Of a stretch of 64,000 nt of DNA, positions 50,914 through 61,402 are shown one piece after another. The number at the start of each line of letters is the position of its first letter. Position 1 is the first letter of the stretch. The notes below the pieces were generated by a model. The model saw nothing but the letters and a program-made list of their open reading frames with translations, did no database searches and was not told the DNA's origin. The translations under genes were made by a program, and so were the position numbers. Source of the stretch: Gari tellinella (Eukaryota; Mollusca; Bivalvia; Cardiida; Psammobiidae); assembly GCA_922989275.2 (NCBI GenBank), contig OV277866.1, forward strand, positions 52,629,246-52,693,245, given 5' to 3'.

Positions 50914-51122
50914 TTAAGTTAGAGGAACCCTAATGAGATTGGGCCAATTTAGATCAATATCGGTACTATACGGAGATCGATCGGCCATTCCCGTCCAGTG
51001 TCGGTCGGTTCCGAGCCATACTTAGCATGGTTCGGAACAGGGCGTCAGTTGACGAAAAAGACCGATCGATGTACGCCGATCACCAATTTTGGTCCGATCC
51101 TATTAGGGGTCCTAAATCTTAA
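50914..51122. mobile_element. Element M, full length (209 bp)
   Basis: TTAAGTTAGAGGAACCCTAAT left and TATTAGGGGTCCTAAATCTTAA right. The whole element folds back; tip GTTCCGAGCCATACTTAGCATGGTTCGGAAC (50,020-base-pair numbering aside, at about 51010-51041) closes it. TTAA flanks. Confidence 0.75.
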
Positions 51123-51463
51123 CGCTAATCTGGATATCAGTTCTTATTAAATATCTATACTAAACGTATTAAACAAGACATATGAGCCCGCACCGCGAGG
51201 TACAAAAACCTTAAGACATTACAAACACAGCAAATAAGCTAGTTCTACAAAGTTTGCAATGTCAGAAGGCCTGTCATTTCGCGGAGTGGATCATTTATAA
51301 ATTTTCTTTTTTTGCTAGACTAGAATTGTAACAGACAGAACCTTTCTAATAAAACATATATTAGCGGACAATGTATTGACGAAATATAAATGTTGTTCTG
51401 ATAGTATTGCACCATACAGTAGTCTAGCACAATTTTTCCGGACAACCCCATATTTATAAACCC
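51123..51463. other. No recognisable feature
   Basis: Nothing seen in this 340-bp spacer. Confidence 0.35.
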
Positions 51464-51673
51464 TTAACCCATTTGTGCCCGCGATCCCATATATAGGACT
51501 CTGATCAGACGCCGCATTATGCGGCGTCTGATCAAAGTCTACACTGTTTGCTGACAGGAATTTTAATATAAAACAAAATGAAAATGAAAATTTTGACCTG
51601 GCATCCCTTCGATAAAAAATGGACTAATCCAATATATAAACATGGAAGAATCAACTGGGCATAAATGGGGTAA
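51464..51673 (-). mobile_element. P2 MITE, one hairpin arm shortened
   Basis: TTAACCCATTTGTGCCCGC left. The outer stem CAAACAGTGTAG of the left arm is missing, so ATATATAGGACTCTGATCAG runs directly into the stem. Right end AAATGGGGTAA has lost its TTAA. Confidence 0.78.
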
Positions 51674-51727
51674 TCTGCACCTGAACTAGCTCCAAACTGT
51701 TAGCGATTGACGTCAGTTGTGGGAGCA

Positions 51728-51928
51728 TTAAAATATCACTGCCATGACGGCATCTGCTTTAAACAAGTGCCGTCTGTTTTTAGTTCTCACATTCAATGGT
51801 AAGGTATTTTTACTTAATATTGAAATGAGTGTCAAACAGTTTAGATCCTGATCAAACGCCGCGTTACGCGGCGTCTGAACAGGATCCAAACTGTTTGCAA
51901 ACAGGAGTAAGGCAGAGAAGAGGTTTTT
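51728..51928 (-). mobile_element. P1 MITE, diverged ends
   Basis: TTAAAATATCACTGCCATGAC left; hairpin 51833-51897 with one internal mismatch; GTAAGGCAGAGAAGAGG right. Confidence 0.75.
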
Positions 51929-52245
51929 AAAAAAGTGTTCGTACTTTAAAATTTTGATACTCTATATCACTTTTAGATTTATGGATTCTCCGTATACACA
52001 CGTGGGCACATAAAGAGGTCTTGACGACAAGAAAAATATTCCCCTATAGACAGCAGCTGCAAATTATTTAAGACAATGGTAGATTTATTTAAGATTTTTT
52101 ATATACGTAGTAATTATTTACATTAAAAATTAATGATAATTATTTGTTTTCGTCTTACGGTGACTTTTGCTATCTTAAGCAACGCTTGTATTGAAGTGTT
52201 TAAAACATGTGGTTGTTTCATGCAAAATTAAACTGAACATAATTA
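51929..52245. other. No recognisable feature
   Basis: AT-rich spacer, nothing seen. Confidence 0.35.
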
Positions 52246-52559
52246 TACAGTGCTCCCTCTCTACAATGATTGTGTGTGTTATTCGGAGGAAGTTGTTATA
52301 GGGAGGGAAATGTAATACCCTGACAGAGATGTGCACGACTTGGCTTACAATTGCAAACAGATTGAACTCAGATCAGACACCGCGTGGCGCGGCGTCTGAT
52401 CTACATTCAAACTGTTTGCCACTCGTCATTAGGTTTTTTCTGTCAATAATGTTCAATATATTGTGTAAATTTGAGAAACTTGTTTGGGAAACGGCGGCAC
52501 GCATTGTTGTAAGGATGGAGCCGTTGTTCGGGGGACCGTATTTTTGACGGAGCACTGTG
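52246..52559 (-). mobile_element. T2 MITE (314 bp)
   Basis: TA-CAGTGCTCCCTCTCTACAA left; TTTTGACGGAGCACTG right. Hairpin 52354-52418 with tip GCGTGGCGCG. The AAAGCAGACGAC segment of the interior has been deleted. Confidence 0.8.
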
Positions 52560-52611
52560 CTTTCTGAATAAACAGATCGCTGTACTTATCTTGCCTGTGA
52601 GTTTTCGATAT

Positions 52612-52837
52612 TTAACCCATTTGCGCCCAGTGGATTCTTCCATGTTTTATATCGGATAAGTCATTTTTTATCAAAGGGATGCCTGGTCAAATTTTTCATT
52701 TAATTTTGTTTTATATTGAAATTCCTTTCAGCAAACTGTGTAGACTCTGACCAGACGCCGCATAATGCGGCGTCTGATCAGAGTCTACACTGTTTGCCTA
52801 TGTCCCATATATGGGATCGTGGGCACAAATGGGTTAA
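52612..52837 (+). mobile_element. P2 MITE, full length (226 bp)
   Basis: TTAACCCATTTGCGCCCAGTG left, GGGCACAAATGGGTTAA right. Hairpin 52732-52796 with one stem change (ACCAGACGCC). Confidence 0.9.
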
Positions 52838-53111
52838 GGAAGGTTGTTGCTTATAGCAAGATAAGCATTACTTTATTGATTTATTAATAAATTTTGTCAT
52901 CTGCTTTTAACTTCGTAAACAATACATATTTTAAGCGAATGTTATTGGGAGAAAAGTGGTGTATAGTATATACAATGTATATGATATATTGAAAGATTTA
53001 TTAATAAGATAACTATGCAGTATAAATGCTTCATTTCTTTTGGTCAGTTGACTTTTTTTTCCAATATTTCTTTAAAGTAATTATTCGTGTTGCCACTGTT
53101 AAAGTTTGATA
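52838..53111. other. No recognisable feature
   Basis: AT-rich spacer. Confidence 0.3.
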
Positions 53112-53465
53112 TGCAGTATTCCCTCTCTACAACTACAATGTACACTCAATGGGACACAACAAATGTGAGCGTTGTTTGGAGAGAGTCGTTATAGGGAGGG
53201 AAAGTTAATACATGACTTACATTTGAAAACAGCTTGATTCCAGATCAGAGGCCGCGTAATTAATTTAAGCTGTGTGTCACTAGTCATTATATCTTTTTAA
53301 TGAAAAAAATCCACTTATATGTTACAATGTACTTTGAGAAAAAAACAGCATACGAAAATTTCAAGCAGCCAATATTGCAGCTGCTTAAATATTAAACATA
53401 ATTGTCATGTTTAGGGAACTGTGGCAACGGTCGTTGTATAGGGGGTCGTTGAGAGGGGCACTGTA
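53112..53465 (-). mobile_element. T2 MITE, diverged
   Basis: CAGTATTCCCTCTCTACAAC left and TCGTTGAGAGGGGCACTG-TA right. Hairpin (53225-53275) reduced: CCAGATCAGAGGCCGCG then directly TTAATTTAAGCTG. Confidence 0.7.
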
Positions 53466-53705
53466 TTGGAAACACAAGCCTTTAGGAAGTCGAACATACC
53501 AAAATGTCAGTATAGTTACATTTGTATTTGACTTGATATGGAAATGAGTGGCTCAGCTACCTATTAACATTAAAATGCGGACATGTATGCTCTACAAAAG
53601 TTGTGCCCAGTGTTATAAAGCATTTGAGATGAGTCGTATGCAAGTCGCAATATTTTCTTTTTTCAGATCTGACCAATCAAAAGATCACTGACTCATCTGA
53701 AAGGC

Positions 53706-53923
53706 TTAACCTCTTTCACTGCCTTACCCCGAGTACAGTAGTTATTTGGAAACAGTTTGGACCCTGATCAGACGCCGCGTAACGCGGCGTCTGATCAAGA
53801 TCCAAACTGTTTGACACTCGTTTCAATATTTCTTAAATCAAAATACCTAAATATTAAATTTGAGAAATAAAAGCAGACGACAATTGTTTAAATTTGATGA
53901 CGTCACGACAGTGAAAGGGGTAA
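53706..53923 (+). mobile_element. P1 MITE (218 bp)
   Basis: TTAACCTCTTTCACTGCC left; hairpin 53749-53813 (GAAACAG instead of CAAACAG on the left arm only); TGACGTCA at 53898-53905; right end GTGAAAGGGGTAAA. Confidence 0.85.
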
Positions 53924-54167
53924 AACCATGGAGCCAGGTTACCAAGACTGTGCTGTAGTTATCTTTCATTAGAATCTACCTGCCTTTAAACTAGATTACA
54001 GAACTGTTAATTAGCAATATTCTGGGTTCTATTTCCAGTCATATATTTCACATAACGTGGCTTCGTTCTAATAATGAAGCCATGTAAATATGAACATGAC
54101 GTCAACTCCTGTGATATGTTCGGATATGTTCGGATATTATTGAAGCTGTAGTTTCCTCATGTCACAA
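53924..54167. other. No recognisable feature
   Basis: A small inverted repeat GTGGCTTCGTT/AATGAAGCCATG at 54057-54086; otherwise nothing. Confidence 0.3.
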
Positions 54168-54419
54168 CAGGGCTGCCATTTCTCCGGATTTTTCCTAAGT
54201 ATTCGGATTTTTATCCTAGCAGATCGTTGCTTAAAACAGGTTGAAAGTAAAGCAGAATGCGCCTTAAGGCGCATTCTGCTTTACTTTCAACCTGTTTTAC
54301 ATGTAAGCAGTCACATGTCTTCAAAACAAGAAACAGACTGTGGGGTAAAGGTACGATTCGTCTGAAAAATTGAAAATTTGAAATCTTAGGATTTGTATCA
54401 TTAACTTATGGCAGCCCTG
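54168..54419 (+). mobile_element. Family J MITE
   Basis: CAGGGCTGCCATTTCTCCGG left, TTATGGCAGCCCTG right. Hairpin 54230-54307 perfect at its tip (GCGCC-TTAA-GGCGC). P3-like arm AAAACAAGAAACAGACTGTG then GGGTAAAGG and TACGATTCG, the same junction as in the other copies. CACAA occurs just outside both ends and may be a target duplication. Confidence 0.85.
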
Positions 54420-54702
54420 CCACAAGTGACAGGGTTTCAAAGACCTTGATACAAATCATAATTATGTTTTTCTGATATCTTTAAACCTTACACAGCGGGG
54501 AAGTTATTATTCTCCTTTTCAATGAAGCAAAACGCAATTAAATAAAGACGAGTGTGAGTTCTTGAAAATGTCGTCGATTTACTGATACCCTAGTGGCATA
54601 CAGTGTGTGCTTCCGTATAAGACACATGTAGCGTGTTCAATTACCACTGTTTGCTGTTTAGGTTAGCAGTAGGCCTATGTGCCCCACGTGCAGTGTGCAG
54701 AG
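54420..54702. other. No recognisable feature
   Basis: Degenerate T1-like fragments may be present (GGGGAAGTTATTATTC near 54498) but cannot be delimited. Confidence 0.3.
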
Positions 54703-54920
54703 TACAGTAGAGAAAACATTTAAACCATTATTTTCATTGCAAACAATTTGGAGCCAGATCAGACGCCGGGTGACCCGGCGTCTGATCAGGCGCCACACTA
54801 TTTGCCACTCAGAATGAGATTAAAACTGGTAGTTAGAATTGTCAAAAAGTTGTCATTTTCTATATTTCATTGCAATGCGTTAGTGTTTGAACGGAAGAAT
54901 ATAGCTTTTTCTTCACTATA
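54703..54920 (-). mobile_element. T1 MITE, internally deleted left arm
   Basis: TA-CAGTAGAGAAAACATT runs directly to TAAACCATTATTTTC; core 54740-54803 good (GGGTGACCC tip, paired G/C around a changed centre); end CTTCACTATA. Confidence 0.8.
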
Positions 54921-55195
54921 TTTTAGACCGGTAGCCAACTCGCAAGTGATTGCCATCGATTTCTTTACTGAACTCATCACTGCATTGTCCAGTCCGAGGG
55001 CGTTTGAGATCGTCTGTTTCTGTGTAAATGTTCTCTTTATAGAATGTCATCTCTCTGGCGTCGTTGCCATCGTCGTTGTCGTCGTCGGTGCCGTCCGAAA
55101 GCTTAACGTTGGTCATAACTTCTTCAATGTTCCGTTTACAACTTTCATATTGGTATGCATTTTTATCTTGACAATTCCTATCTAGACATACCAAA
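54921..55195 (-). other. Candidate coding exon, unrecognised
   Basis: On the minus strand a frame reads NAYQYESCKRNIEEVMTN, VKLSDGTDDDNDDG, MTFYKENIYTETDDLKRP and QCSDEFSKEIDGNHL. It is acidic and hydrophilic, with a TATGTCTAG acceptor-like site at its upstream edge (about 55184). It stops at the T1 boundary downstream. Could be an exon of an unknown protein or chance; no family is recognised. Confidence 0.25.
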
Positions 55196-55483
55196 ATACC
55201 ATACCAACAAATTGACATTGACCTTTGACCTAATTAAAAAACCCAGATTCCTGTTGGCACTCGTAAACGGTGATCTTGTCGGGAGGAACACTTGTCCTAT
55301 GCAAAAAAAAACCGTTTATGTCTTCTCAACTGCATGCATGCCTTTCAGTTAAAAATGACAAATCGGCTATGTCTAAAAAGCATGCGTTATGCACAGAGAG
55401 AGTGCCCTTACTAAAAGTGTAATGGAACAAACAGAGTATGCATTAGTTTAGACACTACTTCAACAACAACTGTACCAAAACTA
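55196..55483. other. P4-arm fragment and unassigned sequence
   Basis: AACACTTGTCCTATGC at 55287 resembles a P4 arm. A TTGACCTTTGACC box lies at 55216. Confidence 0.3.
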
Positions 55484-55633
55484 CCATGTCCATTACAAAA
55501 TTTTAAGAGCCAGATTGTTTGTCACTCATATTAAAACGAATCGTCAACTTTTCAATACATTGCCACTGTCTACGTTTTATTGCAATGCGTTTGCGTTTCG
55601 TTTGAAGAGGAAAATAATTTCTTCTCCACTGTC
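55484..55633 (-). mobile_element. T1 right half without hairpin
   Basis: CCATTACAAAATTTTAAGAGCC goes straight to AGATTGTTTGTCACTC, then TGCGTTTGCGTTTCG and TTTCTTCTCCACTG. Confidence 0.65.
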
Positions 55634-55739
55634 GAAACGACAGAAGGATGTACATGCATAGAGTAAATTATAGTTATGACCACACAAATACGGCTCTTTT
55701 CGGAGTTTTACTCTTTCAATGCCAAATTCATCGTGAGGT

Positions 55740-56020
55740 TTTTATCCCTTCATCGCCATAGTATCGTCTGCTTTAATACTGGTGTCTGTAACATCGTTTC
55801 AAAATTAGATTTAAGGCAGTATGGTCGACAAATCTTCGAAATCAGTGCCAAACAGTTCGGATCTTGATCAGACGCCGCGTTCTGATTAGGATCCAAACTG
55901 TTTGTTACGTTGCCTTTTGGCGCCATTGACTGTTTAGTGTTCAATATTTATTTCAGCATAAACATGTTATTACGAATGTTTATCGCCATAAACAAAATGT
56001 ATAAAAGTGAAATGGGTTAA
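55740..56020 (-). mobile_element. P1 MITE with shortened hairpin
   Basis: TTTATCCCTTCATCGCCATAG, TATCGTCTGCTTTAATAC arm; hairpin 55849-55904 has lost the tip (GACGCCGCGTTCTGATT). The final GGGTTAA at 56014-56020 may belong to it or to a second element. Confidence 0.6.
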
Positions 56021-56488
56021 GGCATACAATTGACTAAAGCATGATGAACAAAGCATAGAAAGCTAAGAAAATAAGAATTCCGCTTTAATGACGTAGACGT
56101 AATGATTAAAGCTGTCACTTAACTTTGACATCGAAAACCGGCCTTACATTAAGTGGTCATACTAGCATGGTTTACTATATTCTGTTCTTATTGTTTCCAA
56201 GTTAAGTGATATTTTTGTACATTGAAAACGAGGAGAATATGTCTAAACGTAAACTGTAGTTTGTATTTATAGATCATAATATGTGTCGCCATGACAACCT
56301 CGATTCACCATAGCAACGTCTTAAAACACGATGTATATAATAATAATATATATATTGTCTCCCTCCCTGATACCCTTCACACCGTCATATCCATGTTGAA
56401 CATTTCAAACTCATTATTGAAGTGATAGGAAATGCACACGAGTATGTGAAGTTTCTTCGAGAATGACTGATACTACTCCAAGACACAT
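56021..56488. other. No gene seen
   Basis: A T3-like relic (AAAGCTGTCACTTAAC...AAGTGGTCATACTAGCATGG, 56107-56170) with no hairpin; then AT-rich sequence. Confidence 0.35.
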
Positions 56489-56683
56489 AAGTCGAACTTC
56501 GATATCTCGAACTCGATTAATTCGACATACCCGTATTTCAAAGTTAAAACGCGGCTAAGCCGCGTTTTAACTTTGAAATGCGGTTATGTTTAGCTAAACA
56601 GAGCTTCACATAAAGCATATTCATAGTTCGAAACATTGGATAGTTCGAGTTAAACGAGTTCTAGATATCGATGTTCGACTGTA
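56489..56683 (+). mobile_element. Family K MITE, most complete copy
   Basis: GTCGAACTTCGATATCTCGA left and ATATCGATGTTCGACTG-TA right. Hairpin ATTTCAAAGTTAAAACGCGG / CCGCGTTTTAACTTTGAAAT (56536-56580). The TA at the right and CAGTCG ends of the 26633 copy suggest a Tc1/mariner-type target. Confidence 0.75.
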
Positions 56684-56721
56684 CATGTAGTAAAATACTC
56701 ACTTGTCTTATATTTAAGTTT

Positions 56722-56888
56722 TTAATCCCTTCACTGCCATAGCGTCGTCTATTTTAAACAATTGTCGTCTGTTTTTTTATTTTTCGAATTTTGATTCTAT
56801 GTCTTTTGACTAAAATTATATCGTTATTGGTGTCAATAGGTTTGCAAATAACCGTTGCATGCACTTTGAGTAAGGCAGTGAAGGGGTG
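56722..56888 (-). mobile_element. P1 MITE with cleanly missing hairpin
   Basis: TTAATCCCTTCACTGCC left, GGCAGTGAAGGGGTGA right, all arm blocks present. The hairpin position reads GTGTCAATAGGTTTGCAAAT, i.e. only a few bases remain of the 65-bp core. Confidence 0.85.
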
Positions 56889-56892
56889 ACGA

Positions 56893-56970
56893 CAGATGGG
56901 AACTTAATGCAGAACGAAGGTAAATAAGGAGATTTTCTTGTTGTACGTTTGTCCTGCATTAAGCATCCTC
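56893..56970. mobile_element. T3-type hairpin relic
   Basis: ACAGATGGGAACTTAATGC and GCATTAAGCATCC with AAGGAG between. Confidence 0.4.
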
Positions 56971-57171
56971 GAGTACTGTCCGTCCTAAATGATACGTCGC
57001 TCGAGATATGTTGTAAATTATATTATTGAGTTCGATAAATTTTTAAACGGTGTAACCTTTTAAAAGCATTTGAGACAATTATATATTTGATAAATAAGTG
57101 AATTATTGTCCCTCAGTACGAGTAACACTCATCAACAGTGTTAACAATAGCATAATTTAAGTATGCCATGT

Positions 57172-57236
57172 TCGGTTAACCGGTTTACCGCTGGGAAGAA
57201 TTAGCGGTTAATCGCTCGATCGGTTTACCGGTCTAA
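57172..57236. repeat. CGGTTTACCG-rich inverted repeat cluster
   Basis: CGGTTAACCGGTTTACCGC, AGCGGTTAATCGC and CGGTTTACCGGTC overlap in alternating orientation. Origin unknown. Confidence 0.6.
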
Positions 57237-57753
57237 CATGTATCTATTCGGAAGACATTTCGGTAATATATTCAACCGTTCTGTTGTTTATTTGGTTAAA
57301 CATTAAACAATTAATAGTTCGAATATTTTATCGGTTTCCCTTTTATCAAGCTGAATTTGAAATCCTCTTATAAAAACAAAGTCAGACAACATTAGAAGGA
57401 CACTCTGCGTGCGTATGTTTATGAATTCCAGTGTTCTGTCAGAGAATTATTGTGCATTTACCTGTCTGTGAGAGAGAAAGAACAAGCTACTCATAACACC
57501 CTATGATAGGATTATATGCCCTTCGCTCACAGCTAATTTTCAATATCATTGTTGTTCTCATTTGTTTTATACATCTACCTGACTGTGCTAATCTTACTAG
57601 GTTATTATTTGCTTAGCTCACTAATACCTTTGACCATTGGCCAACAGTAAAGACCCAGACTAGAGACACTGGGAAACACGGCGTCTCATCGAGACCTGCA
57701 GTTGTGTATGACTTGCATATATGTGATTTTCAGCAAATAAGTGAGAAATAAGT
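57237..57753. other. No gene seen
   Basis: One P4-like relic near 57641 (CCAACAGTAAAGACCCAGAC). Otherwise unassigned. Confidence 0.35.
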
Positions 57754-58230
57754 GTATATATGTTACAGTCAATCATTACACGTAATGACTAGTCAATCTG
57801 GGAAATGACTTTTTCACATAGTCCTTTAATGATACTATTTATGATGATAGACAATGATGTTTTTTAAAAGTTTAAATATTTCCTGCACAAAACTCCACAT
57901 TTATTTCACACCTTATTTCAGTCAATTTGTAAAATGATGTTTAAAACCTTGAACGCTGTAAATTTATAGGAAATAATTGAATAATTTTCATGTAAAGCTA
58001 CAGGCTATATTTTGTTTTATTTTTATTTTTAAAAATAATTTTGACAAATTGAGTGGTTTTGTAGAGAGATTGTGGTGTTTTGTGCATGAACTTTTTTGAC
58101 CTTTGAAAAATATCATTGTATAATTATCAGAAATTGTAGCATTAAAGGACTATGTGAGAAAGTCATTTCACAGATTGACTAGTCATTACGCGTAATGACT
58201 GATTACACAGATTGACTGTAACATATATAC
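57754..58230. mobile_element. Element Q, about 480-bp fold-back
   Basis: ATATATGTTACAGTCAATC at the left pairs with GATTGACTGTAACATATAT at the right, and about 75 bases continue (ATGACTAGTCAATC, GAAATGACTTTTTCACATAG, TCCTTTAATG on one side). The interior pairs too: GCACAAAACTCCACA with TGTGGTGTTTTGTGC after a small offset. Smaller palindromes ATGACTAGTCAT-type and ATTACGCGTAAT sit in the ends. Only one copy in the window. Confidence 0.8.
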
Positions 58231-59032
58231 GCCATTGTGCATGAGAGTGACTTCGTCAAACAAGAACAGTGGAAGCATTCTTTTACATAAATGGGTCAAC
58301 ATAAGTAGAAGTCTTAATTTATACGGTTACATCAAATCGACTCTACATTTGAAACTTGAAACTTTTTTGAAACTTTATCATTTGGTTAAACGCCTATTTT
58401 TTTAAATTCATGCATTCAATGGCGTTGTTCATCGAGATAAAATCAAATCAGTTAAAAGATAATAATGAAAATAATAAAATTAAAAAGAAACAAATATAAG
58501 AATATATATAAAAGGTCATACAGCGCCAATGAATGATGAGGGACTATGGGATAAAATTGTGATGATTTCAGGATGATTACATTGCACTTTTCCCTCGTGT
58601 TTGGTAAATGTTTATAACAGTTTAACATTGAGCAATATTACATGTTCAATATAATCTAATATAAACATTTTAGAATGTATCCAAGAAACTGTACCTCTGA
58701 TCCACAGAACTGTATACAGTGCATATTACAATGGCTGGTCAAATTATACAACTGAACACAAAAACTAACAGTACCTCATCAATCGGATATATCGGGCTTT
58801 TCCCTTCATATCATGATGAGAAAAGGGTAAACGTATTCCGAATGAGTACCTCGGGTAGCCAATGATATTATGGTATTTTATTAACAAATGAATACTTGTA
58901 TGTATTTGTTGTCACTATATGACAGTGTTTGTGGAAATAATTTTGTATGCACGTCCTCTGTAAAAGAAAGTATACACATGATATAGTTTATGGTTTCAGT
59001 ATTTAACAAGTAAAAAGGTCAACTTCGATAGT
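58231..59032. other. 800 bp without recognisable feature
   Basis: Strongly AT-rich; no hairpin, repeat end or credible frame. Confidence 0.4.
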
Positions 59033-59271
59033 GACAGTGAAGAAAAATTTATTCTTTCCCGTTTAAATACAAACTCAACCCAAACGCAATATCATTAAAT
59101 TTAGCAAGTGATATTTTGATTTTTAATGAATTTAATGCCAAACAGTTTGGAACCTGATCAGACACCGGGTAACCCGGCGTCTGATCTGGTGCCAAACAGT
59201 TTTTATTGATAGATAGTATTGTTCTAGCACAAACGCGTTTATTAGGAAAAAATAATTTCGTCTCCACTGTA
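59033..59271 (+). mobile_element. T1 MITE, diverged
   Basis: CAGTGAAGAAAAATTTATTC left, TTTCGTCTCCACTG-TA right. Core 59139-59203 with GGAACC/GGTGCC stem and CCGGGTAACCCGG tip. Confidence 0.82.
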
Positions 59272-59350
59272 GAATAAGACACTATGTCATGTAAAAGAGT
59301 GTACTATAAAGTTTCATTGTAATGAAGGCTGGTAAAGAACGATGACTCCT

Positions 59351-59601
59351 TTAACCCTTTCCCCCATAGCATATCTCTAGTATTGAATGTAGGTGTCCAC
59401 TTAAAACAGGTTGAAAGTAAAGCAGAATGCGCTTTAAGCGCATTCTGCTTTACTTTCAGCCTGCTTTAAGCTATCATCTGCTAGAATATAGAAAATATTT
59501 TGTATTATACATATTTATGAATGTATAAATTGGAACTATTTTCTTCAGAGCAAGAATAAACTGAATGCGCTAAAAGGCGCTTCTATCAGGGAAAGGGTTA
59601 A
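59351..59601 (-). mobile_element. P3 MITE, full length (251 bp)
   Basis: TTAACCCTTTCCCCCATAG left, CAGGGAAAGGGTTAA right, TTAA flanks. Hairpin 59400-59470 with AATGCGC-TTTAA-GCGCATT tip. Confidence 0.9.
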
Positions 59602-59860
59602 GCAAGCTGACAGAAAGCTCATTGAGAGGCACTCTCTGTTCCTGGCATCATGCTTTTATTTGTTTTAGGTGTTGTTGGGTTGAGTTTTTTTTTCTTCAAA
59701 TTTATTGCAATATGACAAACAGTGCAGACCAATATTAGAGGATCCCTGTAGAAATTATCTGATCTGGGTATACGTTGTTTGCATAGGACAAGTGTAATTT
59801 TCACAGGTACAGTGTTTGTAAAGGACGGGTATACTCGTCGCTAGGGTTCAAAGAGCAAAG
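59602..59860. mobile_element. T3 core relic followed by P4 relic
   Basis: AAGCAAGCTGACAGAAAGCTC (59600) is T3-like. Then CAAACAGTGCAGACC (59716) to TTGTTTGC (59783), AGGACAAGTGTAATTTTCAC and CGTCGCTAGGGTTCAAAG are P4-like. Confidence 0.5.
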
Positions 59861-60085
59861 TTAATGTCCTCGAAAAGCATTCGTTTGTTTGGTTTCAAGT
59901 AATGATGAGACTTGGGTTCATTGAAACAAAATGACATAGCTGTGTGTTACTAATAAAAGGAAACTAATATAAATACTAATAAGTTCGTATGTCTTGCAAT
60001 ATGTATTAATAGTCTTTTTACTGAAATGCTGTGTTTAAAGATCGGTTACCAGCCTTTGCTTACAGGTGCACACGACATGTACATG
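59861..60085. other. No recognisable feature
   Basis: Spacer with nothing seen. Confidence 0.3.
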
Positions 60086-60335
60086 TACAGTGGAGAATCT
60101 GTTATTCTTTCCCAATAAACGCGTTTACGCTAAAACTATTATTTGCAGTGCAAACAGTTTGGAGCCAGATCAGACGCCGGGTTACCCGGCGTCTGATCAG
60201 GCTCCAAACTGTTTGCCACTCAGATCAACATGAATAGTCAAAATTGTCGAAAAGTTGTCCTTTTCTATGTTTTAGTGCAATGCGTTTGCGTACGTTTGCG
60301 TTTAAACGGGAAAGAATAACAGATTCTCCACTGTA
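60086..60335 (-). mobile_element. T1 MITE, full length (250 bp)
   Basis: TA flanks; the core 60150-60214 has a TTA centre like plus-oriented copies; arm variant TGCCACTCAGATCAACATG. Confidence 0.92.
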
Positions 60336-60380
60336 TATCGGTTATTAGATTGCTTTGATGGATTTTTGTTGTTTAGATTT

Positions 60381-60545
60381 AATAACTCTTTCACCGCCAA
60401 AATATCGTCTGCATTGATAATGTCGCCGGCAATAGTTTTCAATTTATATTTAAACAATCTGTATCCTGGCCAGACGTCACGTAACGCTGTATTTGATCGG
60501 GATCCAAACTGTTTGGAGTCATTGGCAGTGAAAGACTGAAAGAGA
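60381..60545 (-). mobile_element. P1 relic
   Basis: TAACTCTTTCACCGCC, TATCGTCTGCATTGATAATG, a blurred hairpin (60455-60515) and GGCAGTGAAAGAC. Confidence 0.5.
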
Positions 60546-60572
60546 AGATGACGTTATTCCACTCATACCTCA

Positions 60573-60902
60573 TACATTGAAGAAAATGTTATTCTTTCCC
60601 AATAAACGCGTTTACGCTCAAACTATAATTTCTTTTGCAAACAGTTTGGAGCCAGATCAGACGCCGGGTAACCCGGCGTCTGATCAGGCTCCAAATTGTG
60701 TGCCATTCAGATTAACATGAAATGTCAGAATTGTCTAAAAGTTTACTTTTTCACTTGTAGTGCCTTGCGTTTGCGTTTCGTTTAAACCGAATAACGTTTT
60801 GGTTTAAACAATATTTTATTCAAATAATGAAATGGATTGGACAACAGGCATTGCCTATGTAAGTCCTCTCCACTAACGTTTTCTCCACTGAACGAGACAA
60901 TA
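60573..60902 (-). mobile_element. T1 MITE with about 80-bp insertion
   Basis: TA-CATTGAAGAAAATG left; core 60638-60702 good; after AATAACGTT an extra segment (about 60801-60887, TTTATTCAAATAATG, GACAACAGGCATTGCC, AAGTCCTCTCC) precedes the end CGTTTTCTCCACTG. Confidence 0.8.
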
Positions 60903-60934
60903 AACGACGTGTAGATCTATATAGCGTCTAGTAT

Positions 60935-61110
60935 TAAATGAAGAAAAATACAGGTTCTTGAAATAATTGACGATATGTTAAAATCTGAGTGACAAACAGT
61001 TTGGAGCCTACTTAAATGCCGAATTTCACGACATCTTATCAGGCTGCAAACCGTCTTGCAAGTGCTTTCGCACAAACGCCTTTTAAGGGGGACGAAAACG
61101 TGATTATCAT
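60935..61110 (+). mobile_element. T1 relic
   Basis: TTAAATGAAGAAAAATACAG, GAGTGACAAACAGTTTGGAG, decayed stem, CGCACAAACGCC arm. Confidence 0.5.
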
Positions 61111-61199
61111 ATCATATCACATTGTCATATTTTTATTCTAGAACATCTTAAAATATTTGAAGGCTGTCAAATTGTCAATAAGCTCGTTTTAAAATAACT

Positions 61200-61365
61200 T
61201 TTTTACTACAATGGAAGCGTATGTGCGGCATTCAAACAGTTTAATTCATATCAGACACCGCGTAACGAGGCATGGATATTTCTTTAGACAAAATGCCTAA
61301 AATGTAACTCCGAAAAATAATGCAGACAACATTATTAATGCAGACGATATCATGGCGGTAAGGAA
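61200..61365 (+). mobile_element. P1 right half, diverged
   Basis: CAAACAGTTTAATTC, CAGACACCGCGTAACG, then AAAATGCCTAAAATG, TGCAGACGATATCATGGCGG. Confidence 0.5.
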
Positions 61366-61402
61366 TGAAGCAGACGATAAAAGTTGGCCCTTGTTTGGTG
61401 AG

